Positions 21,879 through 33,125 of a stretch of 64,000 bases of DNA are shown here, piece after piece (position 1 is the first letter of the stretch; the number at the start of each line of letters is the position of its first letter). The stretch is taken from contig NC_133650.1 in NCBI RefSeq assembly GCF_009905375.1, forward strand, positions 66,219,669 to 66,283,668. The letters are read 5' to 3'. The notes beneath the pieces are model-generated. The model saw only the letters and a program-made list of their open reading frames with translations. It was not told the origin of the DNA and made no database searches. The translations under genes were made by a program, and so were the position numbers. The DNA is from Apium graveolens (Eukaryota; Streptophyta; Magnoliopsida; Apiales; Apiaceae).

Positions 21879-22038
21879 ATTTTTGGATGTTCATCTCTGA
21901 GACTATAACGTGTGGTGTGTGTATTTATTGTGGGGTCACAGTACAGAGTAGTTGATTAATTATTAAGATTTGGTGTTATTAAGGGAAATGGAACTCGTGA
22001 CAACCCGGATCCCCGACCCCGGATTTGGGGGTGTTACA
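21879..22038 (+). repeat. Element B 5' LTR, last part
   Basis: Continues the LTR after element A and ends GGGGGTGTTACA. It matches 31653-31812. Confidence 0.9.
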
Positions 22039-22042
22039 GAAG

Positions 22043-22054
22043 TGGTATCAGAGC
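22043..22054 (+). other. Element B primer binding site
   Basis: TGGTATCAGAGC starts four bases after the LTR end. It matches the 3' end of initiator methionine tRNA, the usual primer for Tekay-type elements. Confidence 0.85.
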
Positions 22055-22522
22055 TAAGCGTTATAAACCTCAGAGATGATGTGACATTAAGATAATAAGT
22101 TCACAAAGATAATAAGAACTCTTGCCAAGTTCATAGTCGGGCTACCTAACGTAGTACTGACAGTTAAAACCCTTATGGGAACCCTTATAAATATCGTGAT
22201 AGAAGCGTAGTTCGTTATCATATATGGTAGCGGGACTCCGAACCCGGAGGTTGAGGAGCAACAACGCGATGATGTTTTATTAGTTACTGGAGATCAGATT
22301 GTGGATCCAATGGAACACCCTAATGAGGGACCGGATGATGTTCATATTGAGGACGTAGCGGTTGAGGATGTTGTCCTAGAAGGGATTGTTGCTGAGAAGA
22401 ATCCCGTAGAGGGTCCTGACAAGAATGAATATAGGACCACTAAGGAATTGATGACCATGGTTAGGGGAATTACCAGAGGTAGGATTGGCTGGTCACTACC
22501 GGAGGTTCGTTCAAGTTTGTAA
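22055..22522 (+). pseudogene. Element B leader and an acidic gag-like fragment
   Basis: After the primer site comes a decayed leader, then an open stretch of 73 codons at 22301-22522. It is rich in Asp, Glu and Val (NEGPDDVHIEDV, VEDVVLEG). It is followed without a gap by RT/RNase H sequence, so the frame joins two unrelated parts. The fragment may be the gag N-terminus, but I do not recognise it firmly. Confidence 0.35.
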
Positions 22523-23300
22523 AGATAGTAGCCCCTTTAACGCGGCTTACTCATAAGACTAAGAAGTTTGAATGGACAGAGAAATGCGAGAACAGCTTTC
22601 AAGAACTGAAGCAAAGATTGGTGATGGCCCCTATGTTGGCATTGCCAGATGGAAAAAGGAGATTTTATGATTTGTATTGACGCTTCACATAAGGAATTAG
22701 GGTGCTTCTTATAGCACAACAAGGTAATCGCGTACGCGTCAAGAAAATTAAGGGAATATAAAATTCGATATCCCCACCTATGAGCTTGGGCTCATGGCAA
22801 TAGTTTTGCCCTAAAGATTGGAGGCACTACTTGTATGGAGAGAAGTGCGAGAATTACCTAAGCCATAAGTGCTCTAGTACATTTTCACGTAGAAGGAGCT
22901 CAACATACGCCAGAGGAGGCGGTTAGAGCTAATCAAGAATTATGATTGGGAGATTCTTTATCATTCGGGGAAAGCCAATGTGGTGGCTGATGCCCTTAGT
23001 AAAAATGAGAGACTCAAGATTATAATGTCTTTGGGAGAGTTATAAGAGATTTTGAGAAAATGGAAATAGAAGTGAAGGTAACCGGAGCCGGTACCGAAAA
23101 GCTGTTTGAGATTGCAATACAGTCCGAATTATCAGAAAAGAACATATTGTGCCAGAAAAAGTGATGAATGAAGGCAGAGAGCCAACAATTAGATAAAAGA
23201 TTAATACCGAGAAAGATGATAAGGGAATAATGAGGTATTCCTACAGAATTTGAGTTCCAAACGTTCAAGAGCTTAAAGATGAAATCTTAGATGAAAGCTA
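22523..23300 (+). pseudogene. pol: Element B misplaced RT end, RNase H and integrase start
   Basis: In shifting frames one can read IVAPLTRLTHKTKKFEWTEK (22524-22583), the FQELKQRL block, RNase H pieces around 22640-23010 ending in NVVADALSKNERL, and an integrase-start piece VQELKDEILDES (about 23263-23298). These belong after RT but here lie before gag. Many stops. Dead. Confidence 0.6.
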
Positions 23301-24000
23301 GTTTGAGGAATAAGGTTAGAGCAAACCCTGAACGTAATAGTCAGGGAGGTCGCCATCAAGATAGAAGGAACCCATAACATAATGAAGTGGAAAATGAGGA
23401 TTTAAAATATGTAGGATGACCCCGATTATTGGGAGGATGAGAAAACATTTCATACTGAGAAAACAGAAGTCGAGCAAGATAGAGAGAACCAGGACGGTAC
23501 TCCTATGGGGCAATTCATGGACCTGTCTAAAAAGAACTTAGACTATTATCCCCAACCACCACCTTGAGGAAACAATGCGGTGAGAAATTCTTTCAGGACC
23601 TTTAAGTCGCTAAGCTCTCTGAGTTCTAAGGAACCAGCTGACCCAGTCGAGGCAAGAGCTTGGCTAAAGGAAATATATGAATCATTTGAGATTCTAAATG
23701 ATTGACGAACCACAAAAGACTATTTTGTCACTTACCCCTCTAAGAGAGAGGCCACCCACTGGTGAAAGACCAAGAAAGGCATGGAGCCAGAGATTATAAT
23801 AAACTGATTAAAGTTCAGTCAATTGTTTTCGGGAAAGTAATTCCCAAGGTTATGGAGATAGTGTAAAAGCTTTAGAGCCAGAACAAAGGCAGAAGAGTAT
23901 GATGAATTATGAATCTAAGTTGTAAAAGTTGTCAAGATTCGTTCTGAGGACACGAATCCAGAATGACGGGATGTTTGAAATCAATGCTTATGTTGTGTTG
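23301..24000 (+). pseudogene. gag: Element B gag remnant
   Basis: Decayed gag can be read in pieces: a charged start with GGRHQDRRNP, then SSKEPADPVEARAWLKEIYE (about 23626-23685), then KTKKGMEPE and an AEEYDEL piece. The ADPVEARAWLKEIY block is the recognisable part of the retrotransposon gag domain of Tekay-like elements. About ten stops and shifts. Confidence 0.6.
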
Positions 24001-26790
24001 GTTCATGAAATAATGATAAGAGAAAGGAAAATAAAAAGAAATTGAAGTGGAAAGGAATATAACGGTAATAGAGTTTGAGGAATGATAAGGGAGTTGGGTA
24101 TGAGGAAACCCTAAAGACTCGTAGCAATAGAAATAGAAAAGTATGTAATCGTCAGGATGAGGGTGATTCACCATGAGTTAAAATTGATGGTTGAAGGCAT
24201 AAGAGATATATATAGTTTACCCCCTGTAAGTTGGGAGGATTTGAGGAAACCTTGAGATAAATTGAAGGATAAATAATGAGACGCGGATAGACTGAGGAGA
24301 CAAGGAAGTAAGAAATTAGGAAAATTGGATGAAGGAAGTGACCTTCAAGAATGTGAAGTGTAAGACCGGTGGCTTTATACCCAGAAAGGGAGACGCCAGG
24401 TATGAAAGATATCTCAACATTGAGGTAACTGTTGAGATAAACAACAAAAGTAAATAAGGAATTATTAAGAAGAAGTTCACGTTGAACACGACCAATATCT
24501 TCCAGAACATCCTTGTTATCGTTACCAAATTAGGCAAGAAAAGCGGATAACCGTTGTTATCTTTTGAAGGCCATATGGGTTGACCTCAGTTTGAATACAA
24601 ATGTTATTGTGAAATTAGACATGTACTATCGAGGTGGGAATGATTGAATAAGACACCCTTATCAGGGATATATGACTTGATTTATCCATGGAAGGATGCA
24701 GGTACCTTTTAAAGGTGGAATTAAGGATAAAACATCGGTAACTTAAAACGAATCCTAGGGGAATGCATAAAGGCTGGCATTTCACCCTTAATAGGGACAG
24801 TATGAGTTTTTACAGTATGATTTGAAAAGGGTTAAGGTAATAACAACCTTTAAGAATCAGTGGGGAAATTTTTCAGAAGTATATAGACAATGGTTCTAGT
24901 ATTAGTAAATGGTATTATGATATGCCCTGTATCTAAGGAATACAGGAGGAACGATTGAAGGATAACTTTAGAGGTTTTACGAGGAGAAAGGTAATATTCG
25001 AAATTCTCAAGAATAGAAATGTTGATAAAGGAAATATGACGTAATTATATTGATGCCAAGTGAGGCACGTGTTAAACCACGAGAAGGTATGGATCGAACC
25101 AGTAATGGTCGAAATTGTTCAGGGTAATTAGGACTTAAGATAAAAGATGTTCTAATTATGATTGAGAGTCAGTCATGACAGTGATTAACCTCTAAAGACT
25201 GAGGCAATAACTTATGGAAAAATGGTAATTTTTTTTTACTCATCAGATTTTAAGGAAAACATCTTCACATAAGCTGTGATTGAAATAAGGTAGAAAATTT
25301 ATTTGGAGGTGGTTAAAATGACATTGACTGTAAGGAAATTTTACTATCAGGAAAGGCCAAAGAGGTGGCCGACACTTTAAAGGTAAGAGGATAATTATAG
25401 GTGCTTGTGCCAAAGGAATACAGTGATGATGGTTAAAGCTATGCAGGTTATATTATGGTTTGGAAGATTGACATTCCTTCTGATGACTGAGCAATACCCA
25501 ACCGTAATAATAGTTGGTAAAGGTTTAATTTGTATAATCTCCATGAACGGGCTATTAATCTTAGAAGATACTATCTTGAGATAAGTCAGGACCATGTTTC
25601 AAAAAGGACTAGACGAACCCTTGAGTTAAGTCTTCTATTTAAGGCATACGATTAAGAATGATATTTACCTACTATCGTTGCTTTGACTGAAACTCTTCCG
25701 CAATTTTATCTACTTCATGTCATGAAAGTACTTCAGAGTTTGGAGTGTTCTTCATAAATTATGATTGGTGGTTATGTTAACTCCTTAGAAGTATTCTATA
25801 CGACATGTATGGACTCCGTATGGTTAGATATTAAGATTTTATGGGAAGTAAATGACGACAGTAGGTCAGTGGTGGACCATAGTAATGCAGCAATGATTCT
25901 GCGAGTAATGAGCTGATTGCAACCGTGAGAGTTGTATTGGAATGGATGTGAGATTGAGTACCACTAAACGGGTCGTGGTAGTGTATAAGTTATCATTGAT
26001 AGACTAATTAAGTAGAGTATCTACCTATTGAATATTTATTCTTTCTTATCAATAGAGAGTCGTATTATTATACGAGGAAGGTTGCGGTGCAAGCATAGAA
26101 TTCTAGTAACAATGATGTCTAGAATGAGATCCCGGGTTCGATTTTCGATATCGAGGGAGTTTCAAAAGTGATTGTGTATAAGCTCGAGGAAGAGCATGGG
26201 TCCATAGAAGGATGGACGGAATAGCAAATATTTAGGCATGTGAAATACGATGCTATAATACTTGATGTTGATATAAATACATATATGTTTTGTTCTCCTA
26301 TGACAAACCTCTATAGTTCAGAGGTAGGTTCCAAGCCAGATATTTTGTGGCAGTATATTTTTTTTCATATATACAATTCTCTTCAATTCGTTCTTTTCTC
26401 TTCTTTTCATTTTGTATAAGCTGAGAAGAACAACCCTTCCAGAAGGGGAGGTATTGCCGAATGACTATCTATCTGTGTGATAGAAGCCTAGTAGGATACC
26501 AGCTATTGTTTAATTGCTTGTCAAGTACTAAAGGCTGGCCACCTTCTGTACTAACTATGCAATAGAACAAGTGTTCATGATCAAAGTGATCTCTCAACAA
26601 ATTCCTTTACTTCTATATGATTGATCAAATTTTAGAAAATAGAAACAGCTGAAAAAGGAGTAGTAAAGTTATGGTGGTATTCGGAATGGAAACACATTCG
26701 TGATACTAAGGTTGACGTGGTTATTAAAAGGTTATAGAACACTAACGAGCAAAAGTATAACCAGTATAATATTAGGAACGGAAGTTAGTA
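24001..26790 (+). pseudogene. Element B strongly decayed interior (zinc knuckle to RNase H), with leader-like insert
   Basis: No open frame above 75 codons is credible. A possible protease region is near 24400-24540, and a GKAKEVADTL piece (25333-25380) looks like an RNase H end. At about 26440-26600 lies DNA similar to the leader of element D (60170-60330), sharing TATCTGTGTGA and GTACTAA-GGCTGGCCA-like phrases. Leader DNA does not belong between pol domains, so this interior is a mosaic of pieces. I cannot assign most of it. Confidence 0.4.
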
Positions 26791-27600
26791 GCGATTACGA
26801 ACTGGAAAAGAATGGGTATTGAGAAGCAAAAGCTCTAATGCTAAAAGCTATAATGAGAGTCTGTGCAATAGACTTGAAAGAAATTGGAATGATCACTTAA
26901 CACAGATTGAGTTTTCTTACGACAATAGATCATATGTCAGTATTGAGATATCGCCTTATGAGATCCTTGAGGGAAGACAATGTCGATATCCCTTATGTTA
27001 GGATGAAGTTGTAGAGCGCAAGTTGCTCGGACCAGCAGTGGTCCAAAGGACCATGGATATGATAGATCTAATCAGAGGACGGCTGGTAGTAGCCCAAGAT
27101 GGACATGATAAGTATGTTGATTTGACACGAAAGGACAAAGAGTATGAAATAGGGGACCTAGTAATGTTATAGGTATCCCTTGGAAAGGATTGATGAGGTT
27201 CGGAAAGAAAGGAAAGCTAAGTCTACAATTTGTTGGACCCTTGGATATATTGAGACGTTTGGGAAGTTAGCATATGAGCTAGCCCTACCCCCGAACCTAT
27301 AGCAAGTCATAACGTGTTTCACGTATCAATGTTAAGGAAGTGTAATTCGGATGCCAGATAAATAAGGGCATATGAGCGCATAGACATGCAACCCGACGTA
27401 ACCTATATGGAGCAACCAGGAAGGGTTAGAGAGTGAAAAGGAACAAGTGCTTAGGATAAGGGTTATTAAACTAGGCAGAGTTGGTGGTAGGACCACAATG
27501 TGGGAAAATTTACTCGAGAGTTAGAAAGTGCAATGCTAAGAGAGTATCCCTATTCATTTTCTATCAGATTCCGGGACGGAATCCTTTTAAAGAGGGGAGA
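26791..27600 (+). pseudogene. pol: Element B integrase C-terminal half with chromodomain-like tail
   Basis: The best-preserved coding part of B. Visible are NWNDHLTQIEFSYDNRS and SPYEILEGRQCRYPLC (26880-27000), then ERKLLGPAVVQRT, DKYVDLTRKDKEYEIGDLVM, and a tail in other frames with FHVSMLRKC-like and TRELESAMLREYPYSFS blocks up to 27590. This is the end of a chromovirus-type integrase, whose tail can bind histone marks and steer insertion. Several stops and shifts remove activity. Confidence 0.75.
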
Positions 27601-27601
27601 C
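27583..27601 (+). other. Element B polypurine tract
   Basis: AAAGAGGGGAGAC lies immediately before TGTAATAACC of the right LTR. Confidence 0.85.
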
Positions 27602-30600
27602 TGTAATAACCCCAATTTTTGGAAATTTTTTGAAACCCTTATGAATAGTATTTTGTTGAATGAGAAAACTTTTCATGCCACACTATGTAGGGGTTCTGTT
27701 ATTGGTCTTCTGGGATATTATTAGTACTCTATGTGGTATATAAGTGTATGTAAAGATCGTCAGAATCCAATTCCGAACACTTTGATTTTTCCCGGAAATT
27801 CACTAGATACGGAAAGAATTGAGTATAAGGTAACAGGATAAAAAGGATTTAAATTAAAGGATTATAAGAGAGGATCATAAAAGGAATATAATGTATTGAG
27901 AAAGGTTAAGGAAACCCAAGTAATAAGATCCCGGGTATGATCCCTCAAACGATAAACGAAAACGAAAGTTAAGCGAACCGTATAACAGATCAGCGGTCAT
28001 TAGGCAAACAATTAGGAAGTTAATCAAAGAGATTAGAGGGGATGATGTCATCCAACCAATGCGAAGAGGACAAGGAGGGAATGATGACACCACAAGATGA
28101 CATAAGCATGACATAGGAGGGAAGGAAGTGTGGTTGAATTATAACCACACAAAATCAAGGTTAATTAGGTAATTAACCAAAAACAAAACAAATCAATAAT
28201 CAACCAACCAAGCCAAACATTTCATTTTCACCAAAAAAACACAAACTTTTCATTTCCTTCTTCCTAGCTCTCGGCTTTTGCCATTTTCAAAGGAAAGAAA
28301 AATCCAAAACCAAGATCCAAGCTTTGTTAAATCATGAGGTAATTATCTAAGGTTCCTTATACATAGATATAACTATCCCATGAGTTTAAGCTTCTAATTC
28401 CTTCACAATCTCTTCCAATAAATCATGGAAGAAGATGGTGAATAGTGTTTTTCAAGAACTAAAATTTTTGTTCTTGAAGTTTTGTTTAGTTTAAGCTTGG
28501 ATAAGGACTTTAAGGGTGATTCCAAGCCATTCTCTTGATTCTCCACTCTCCAAGGAAGGTATAAACTCCAAACCCTAGCTTTAGTTTTGAGTAATTAGGA
28601 ATGAATATGATTGATATAGCATATGTGAAGCATGATGCTTGATTGTTTAAAGTTTGGTTGAGTTGGTAGAGATTAGTTGGTTTTGTGGTATTTTTGGGGT
28701 TGTAAATCTTGATAATTAGTTAAGGAACCTAAGTAAAGCTTTTAGTTCATGTGGGGAATAAGTATAAATTGTTAATGTGGAGTTGTTGGGGCTGTTATGA
28801 TGTAGGATGGATGGAGTTTTGATTGGTTTGTGAATTGGGATTGATTGGTGGTTGTTTTGGAATGGTTTAAATTTGGGAAATCGCGTAAACATAGCCGTCG
28901 TAATGCCCGATTTACCGTAGACTGTTTTTATTCTTAACATCAGAACCCTTGAACTCACTGCTAGGTTTTGACCATTTCCATGTTTAGATAGTTCATATTA
29001 CGAGCTTCGTTTTGATATGTGGTTCGTTTGATTCCGATGAACGGTTTAGGAGAAACGGTCGTTTTAAGTAACGACGTTTCGCGAACGAACCCTTACCCCT
29101 CGCCTTACTTTGAAACATAGGTTAAAGACCTTAAAGGACTAATTGAAGTATGAAACATTTATGTAAGGTGTAATAGGCAGTTGGTAAGACACTTGCAAAA
29201 GAATCACCTTAAAACTCGTAATGGTTAATTTATTAAAAATGGTGGAGCCGAGGGTACTCGAGTGACTTAAGAGAATCAGTAAGCGCAAAGCGAGCGTTAG
29301 AGTCTAAGTTGGTTAATGTATAGATTTACCAGTGACTTTGGTTTAATTCCAACTTACTTGTTGTTTATAGGTTACCAGACTCGTCCCGAGCCATTCGTAA
29401 CCCCAGTCGCTCAGGCAAGTTTTCTATCCGTTATACTGTTGTTGTGATGTATACACTTGTATATGCATTATCTTGTAATAGATGCATGACGGTTATATTA
29501 GCAAATTCTTGCGATATATTGTAGCATGTGATATGGTACATATGCATGCCTATTTCGTATTCTTGCCATATATATCTGTTGGTTCAGTTGATAATACCTA
29601 TGCTAGAGAATAGCGGTAAATTGCATATACCCTTAGTATAGGGACTCAAAGGTGAAAACATTTTCTAAAACCGGGAGTCGAGGATCCCGAGTAGATTTTA
29701 TATATATATTTATATATATATATGGTTATAGTTTTCAAAACTATTAATCGAATAAGGTTTATTCGATAACTTTATTTTATTATTGAATATTATTTCGAAT
29801 ATTCATCCGAGGACTTATGACTCCTTTATTTTATTATTGAATATTATTTCGAATATTCATCCGAGGACTTATGACTCCTTTATTTTATTATTGAATATTA
29901 TTTCGAATATTAATCCGAGGACTTATGACTCCTTTATTTTATTATTGAATATTATTTCGAATATTCATTCGAGGGCTTCTGACTCAGCTTAATTTATTTA
30001 TTGAATATTATTTGAATATTCATTTGAGGATCTATGACTCCGATTATTTGCTGAGATATATTCTTTATTTTATTAAAGAATAATGTTTCGATAATCAAAC
30101 TTATTTTCGATTATTCAAATAAAGATAGTACTTTTGTATAAGTATATCTTTGATTATTTAATTTTCATTCAAGTAAGAGTTTTAAAACTTCTACTTCAAT
30201 TATTTTTATAAAGATTATTCTTTATGGAAATATTATTTAAATAATAATATTCAGATATTTTCTAATATATCGGGACTGATTTATTTTAATAAATCAGCAG
30301 TACTCCAAACATTCTTAAAAATGTTTTCGAGTCTTCAAAATGATTTTTAAAGTTAGAGTGGACCCCAAAACTCATTTTTTTTATATTTAAGATCTTCCTT
30401 TCAAAGGGGATTTAAATACTCGCTCAAAACCTGGGGGATCCAGCTCTATGGTGCATTTTACATTCGCAATGTGGTTGTTGTTTTGAGAAAACAAATGAAT
30501 TGATTACTTACCCAATTTTCGGGAAGTAAGCCCATCTAATTGAGTTGGCATAAGCGACAGGCCGGGGTACGGTCTATCAAAGTGTAAGTGGCTGGGTGGC

Positions 30601-31812
30601 AGTCCATCAACACGTAAGAGGCCGGGTGGCGGTCCAGCACAAGGTCCTTATGTGGCCAGGGTGATGACCGGTGGGGGATTCATCCATCTACTAGTACAAA
30701 AGGTTACTTATTGGTATCTTTGCCTGATCAGCAAGATATCAGGTTTATGCCAAAATTCTTTCCTTTCCAAATTTATTGGATATTGCAATTCTGTTCATAC
30801 TTTACATGACAGAGGTTTTCAGGAAATGTATGTATATATATATATGTGTATATATATATCGGGACTTAATGAAGTATATCATAACTTCATTTCCTTCAAA
30901 ATATTTCAAAGATTGAATCTATTCAAGTCTTATCTTGTAGTCTCATCAGTGTGATGAACTTTTGAAACTAATTATAACTTGAACGGTGGTAGTTCAAGTA
31001 GTATTTGGAAAAGATATAAGTATATTGGAGTATCTTGTAACTTCATCTTTTAAACTTATATCTAGCAAATGATTATCTTATGCATGACAAAGATTTTCAG
31101 AAAAATGTTGAGACAAGGTTAGATATATGAGATCACCTTGCAACGATATTGTTATACAGTTATACACTGGAACTCTATGTGTATTATGCATGGAAGAGGA
31201 CTTCCCATATTTTGAAAAGTATATATGTATATATATTGAATATTTTGCGACTTCATCGCATTAAGATATCAAACTTGGTTCATTTCTTTTGACCAAGACT
31301 TTCATGAGAACTATGAGAAGACTCATATATTGTTAATCATTATACATATTATTTTGGTGGGCTTGCTGTTCACCCTTGCTTTCTTCTTTCATCACACAAC
31401 ATCAGATAGACAAGATGAACAAGACCAAGCTCCCAATTCGCGAGCGAATAGGAAACATTCTGCAGTTTCCTATAGGCGTTGATGTCGCTGTTGCTGAGGT
31501 AGGAACTACCAATAGGCTAGGCTTTCAACTTTTGATGTATCAGATTATGTATATTTATGAATTGTAATAATGGCAAAGAAAATGTAAATTTATTCTAGAA
31601 AACCTTTTAAGGTGTATTGGCAGATAATTGTGGAATAAAATGACTTGTGATTATTTTTGGATGTTCATCTCTGAGACTATAACGTGTGGTGTGTGTGTTT
31701 ATTGTGGGGTCACAGTACAGAGTAGTTGATTAATTATTAAGATTGGGTGTTATTAAGGGAAATGGAACTCGTGACAACCCGGATCCCCGACCCCGGATTT
31801 GGGGGTGTTACA
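27602..31812 (+). repeat. Element B 3' LTR
   Basis: 4211 bases, TGTAATAACC to GGTGTTACA. It is complete and uninterrupted, so it shows the empty target site of element A. Short open frames at 27875, 28716, 30652 and 31376 recur with indels and stops in the other LTR and are not genes. It has four full 54-base units where the left LTR has three. Confidence 0.93.
29771..30042. repeat. 54-base tandem repeat in B 3' LTR, four units plus a decayed one
   Basis: Units at 29771-29824, 29825-29878, 29879-29932 and 29933-29986, then a diverged copy. Being a multiple of three, the array stays open on the plus strand and encodes an 18-residue periodic peptide by accident. Confidence 0.9.
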
Positions 31813-31817
31813 GTTAT
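31813..31817. repeat. Target site duplication of element B, right copy
   Basis: GTTAT directly follows the terminal GTGTTACA of the right LTR and matches the left copy at 6836-6840. Confidence 0.9.
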
Positions 31818-31840
31818 AATCAAAACCTCAATTTTTTATA
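31818..31840 (+). repeat. Athila 3' LTR, remnant after element B
   Basis: Joining 6840 to 31818 (counting GTTAT once) gives a smooth AT-rich continuation of the Athila LTR. It stops at 31840 without a terminal CA, so the SIRE LTR starting at 31841 most likely inserted into it or replaced its end. Confidence 0.6.
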
Positions 31841-32936
31841 TGTTATTCACAAGGAACTAACAATGAGATTTACAGAAGAGGGGTTGAATGTAAATCTCAA
31901 AACTTTTTCAAGTTTTGAGCAGTTTCAAAAGCTTAGTGTATGATGAACAGATGTGTGTGAATTGCTTTGAGCAGGTGCAGAAATATGTATATTCAAGATA
32001 CAAATGTAAAGAACACAAAGGCTTTTAAAAACTTTTCTGGTGGATTTGTTGTTCCACCAGAGATGTGTATTTCAGAAAATATATGATACAAAGAATTGAT
32101 CACAGCTGCTTCCTAGTACAAACTAGATGATTTTCTCTCTATGTTTTTCTATACAGCTCTGGAAAATTCACATCTAATTACTAGCTGCAACTTGGTTTAT
32201 ATATTACCAAGTTTATAAGTGAAGACAAAGATAAAATACAATTATAAAATAGTTCTTCATATGTTTCTTCTTCATTTCTCTATCCAATGCAATCTAAGAT
32301 AATCTGTGAATCTTTGAATACTTCTTTGTTTGCACCAGAATGGAAATGCTGCTTTTTCTTGATTCCTCCAAGAGGCTACCACATTCCAATTGTCTCTGTC
32401 AACCCATGTGCCTCTGTCAGCTTATGAATTGTCACTATCAACTGCTATGGAACTAAACATCCGTTGAAGCTTTCATCCATTGATGGTTGTTATTCGTTGA
32501 TGCTTTAGTGACATCCGTTGATGCTTTAACAGTTGAAGCTTTATCCGTTGATGCACTCATCCATTGATGGATGTTATCCATTGAAGCTTTAGAGACATCT
32601 ATTGAAGCTTTTTTTTCTCATCCGTTGAAGGCCTTTAATCCATCAGTTGATACTACTTCATTTATACAAAATTACAAGGCATAAAATATTTACAATTAGC
32701 CCTCCTATTTGCATATCCACTAGTAATCAACATGACTTATAATTTCCCACAACTTCTAAGAATTATAACTTAAATGCAGAGACTGAAATGTGCTACAATA
32801 CTAAACTTATTTCTAAGTAAAGCTACTCCATCAACGGATAGCCAAAATGGTCTTATCCGTTGAGGCTACAAACACTAGATTTCTACTTAAGTGTTTTGTT
32901 TAACTTATCATCAAACTATTACATATATTCCTAAAA
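31841..32936 (-). repeat. SIRE 3' LTR
   Basis: On the minus strand it starts TTTTAGGAATATAT (normally TGTTAGG, so the terminal TG is mutated) directly after the purine tract, and ends GAATAACA at 31841, about 1096 bases. TGTTA/TAACA ends support the borders. It has six exact ATCCGTTGA words plus about eight one-base variants, most in one cluster at 32459-32660. Confidence 0.7.
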
Positions 32937-32950
32937 ATCTCCCCCTATTT
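32937..32950 (-). other. SIRE polypurine tract
   Basis: On the minus strand AAATAGGGGGAGAT directly precedes the LTR start. Confidence 0.8.
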
Positions 32951-33125
32951 ATGTCTACTAGAATTGTAGGCATAAATTCAGGGTTAACTTGATGATAACA
33001 AAACACTTAACAGATATATGAGTTGAAATTAAGTAGAAATTCAAAAGTGCTGCAAAAGTGTATGTACTGAGATAGAATTGAAGATTTACAGTGTTTCCAA
33101 GGGGTGCTCCTTTAGTCTGAGTAAA
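32951..33125 (-). other. SIRE short non-coding spacer
   Basis: About 175 bases between the stop of the env-position ORF and the purine tract. I see nothing else in it. Confidence 0.5.

Larger units (their letters stand above)
6841..31812 (+). mobile_element. Element B: decayed Tekay-like Ty3/gypsy element
   Basis: Two LTRs of about 4.2 kb (6841-10833 plus 21879-22038; and 27602-31812) start TGTAATAACC and end GGTGTTACA. A 5-base target duplication flanks them. A TGGTATCAGAGC primer site follows the left LTR and a purine tract precedes the right one. The 5.6 kb interior is full of stops and its domains are out of order. The integrase tail resembles the chromodomain-type tail of Tekay elements. 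The LTRs differ by about 2% in the stretches I compared, so B is older than A. Element A splits its 5' LTR. Confidence 0.85.
1..31840 (+). mobile_element. Athila-type Ty3/gypsy element, 3' part, split by element B
   Basis: The visible part holds reverse transcriptase, RNase H and integrase (1-2608), an env-position ORF (3202-4418), a long spacer, a polypurine tract and a 3' LTR starting at 5614. The LTR is interrupted at 6841 by element B and resumes at 31818. It then runs directly into a SIRE LTR at 31841 without ending in CA, so its 3' end is missing. The 5' LTR and gag lie left of the window. Order and motifs fit the Athila lineage. Every coding part has stops or frameshifts, so the copy is dead. 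Confidence 0.85.

Noticed and set aside
22043..22054. TGGTATCAGAGC as part of a tRNA gene (also at 59488)
   Set aside because: Only the primer-site complement is present; no tRNA body can be folded around it.
29783..29992. Open frame with an 18-residue repeat as a repeat protein
   Set aside because: It is the 54-base LTR minisatellite read through; the other LTR breaks the frame and there is no gene context.
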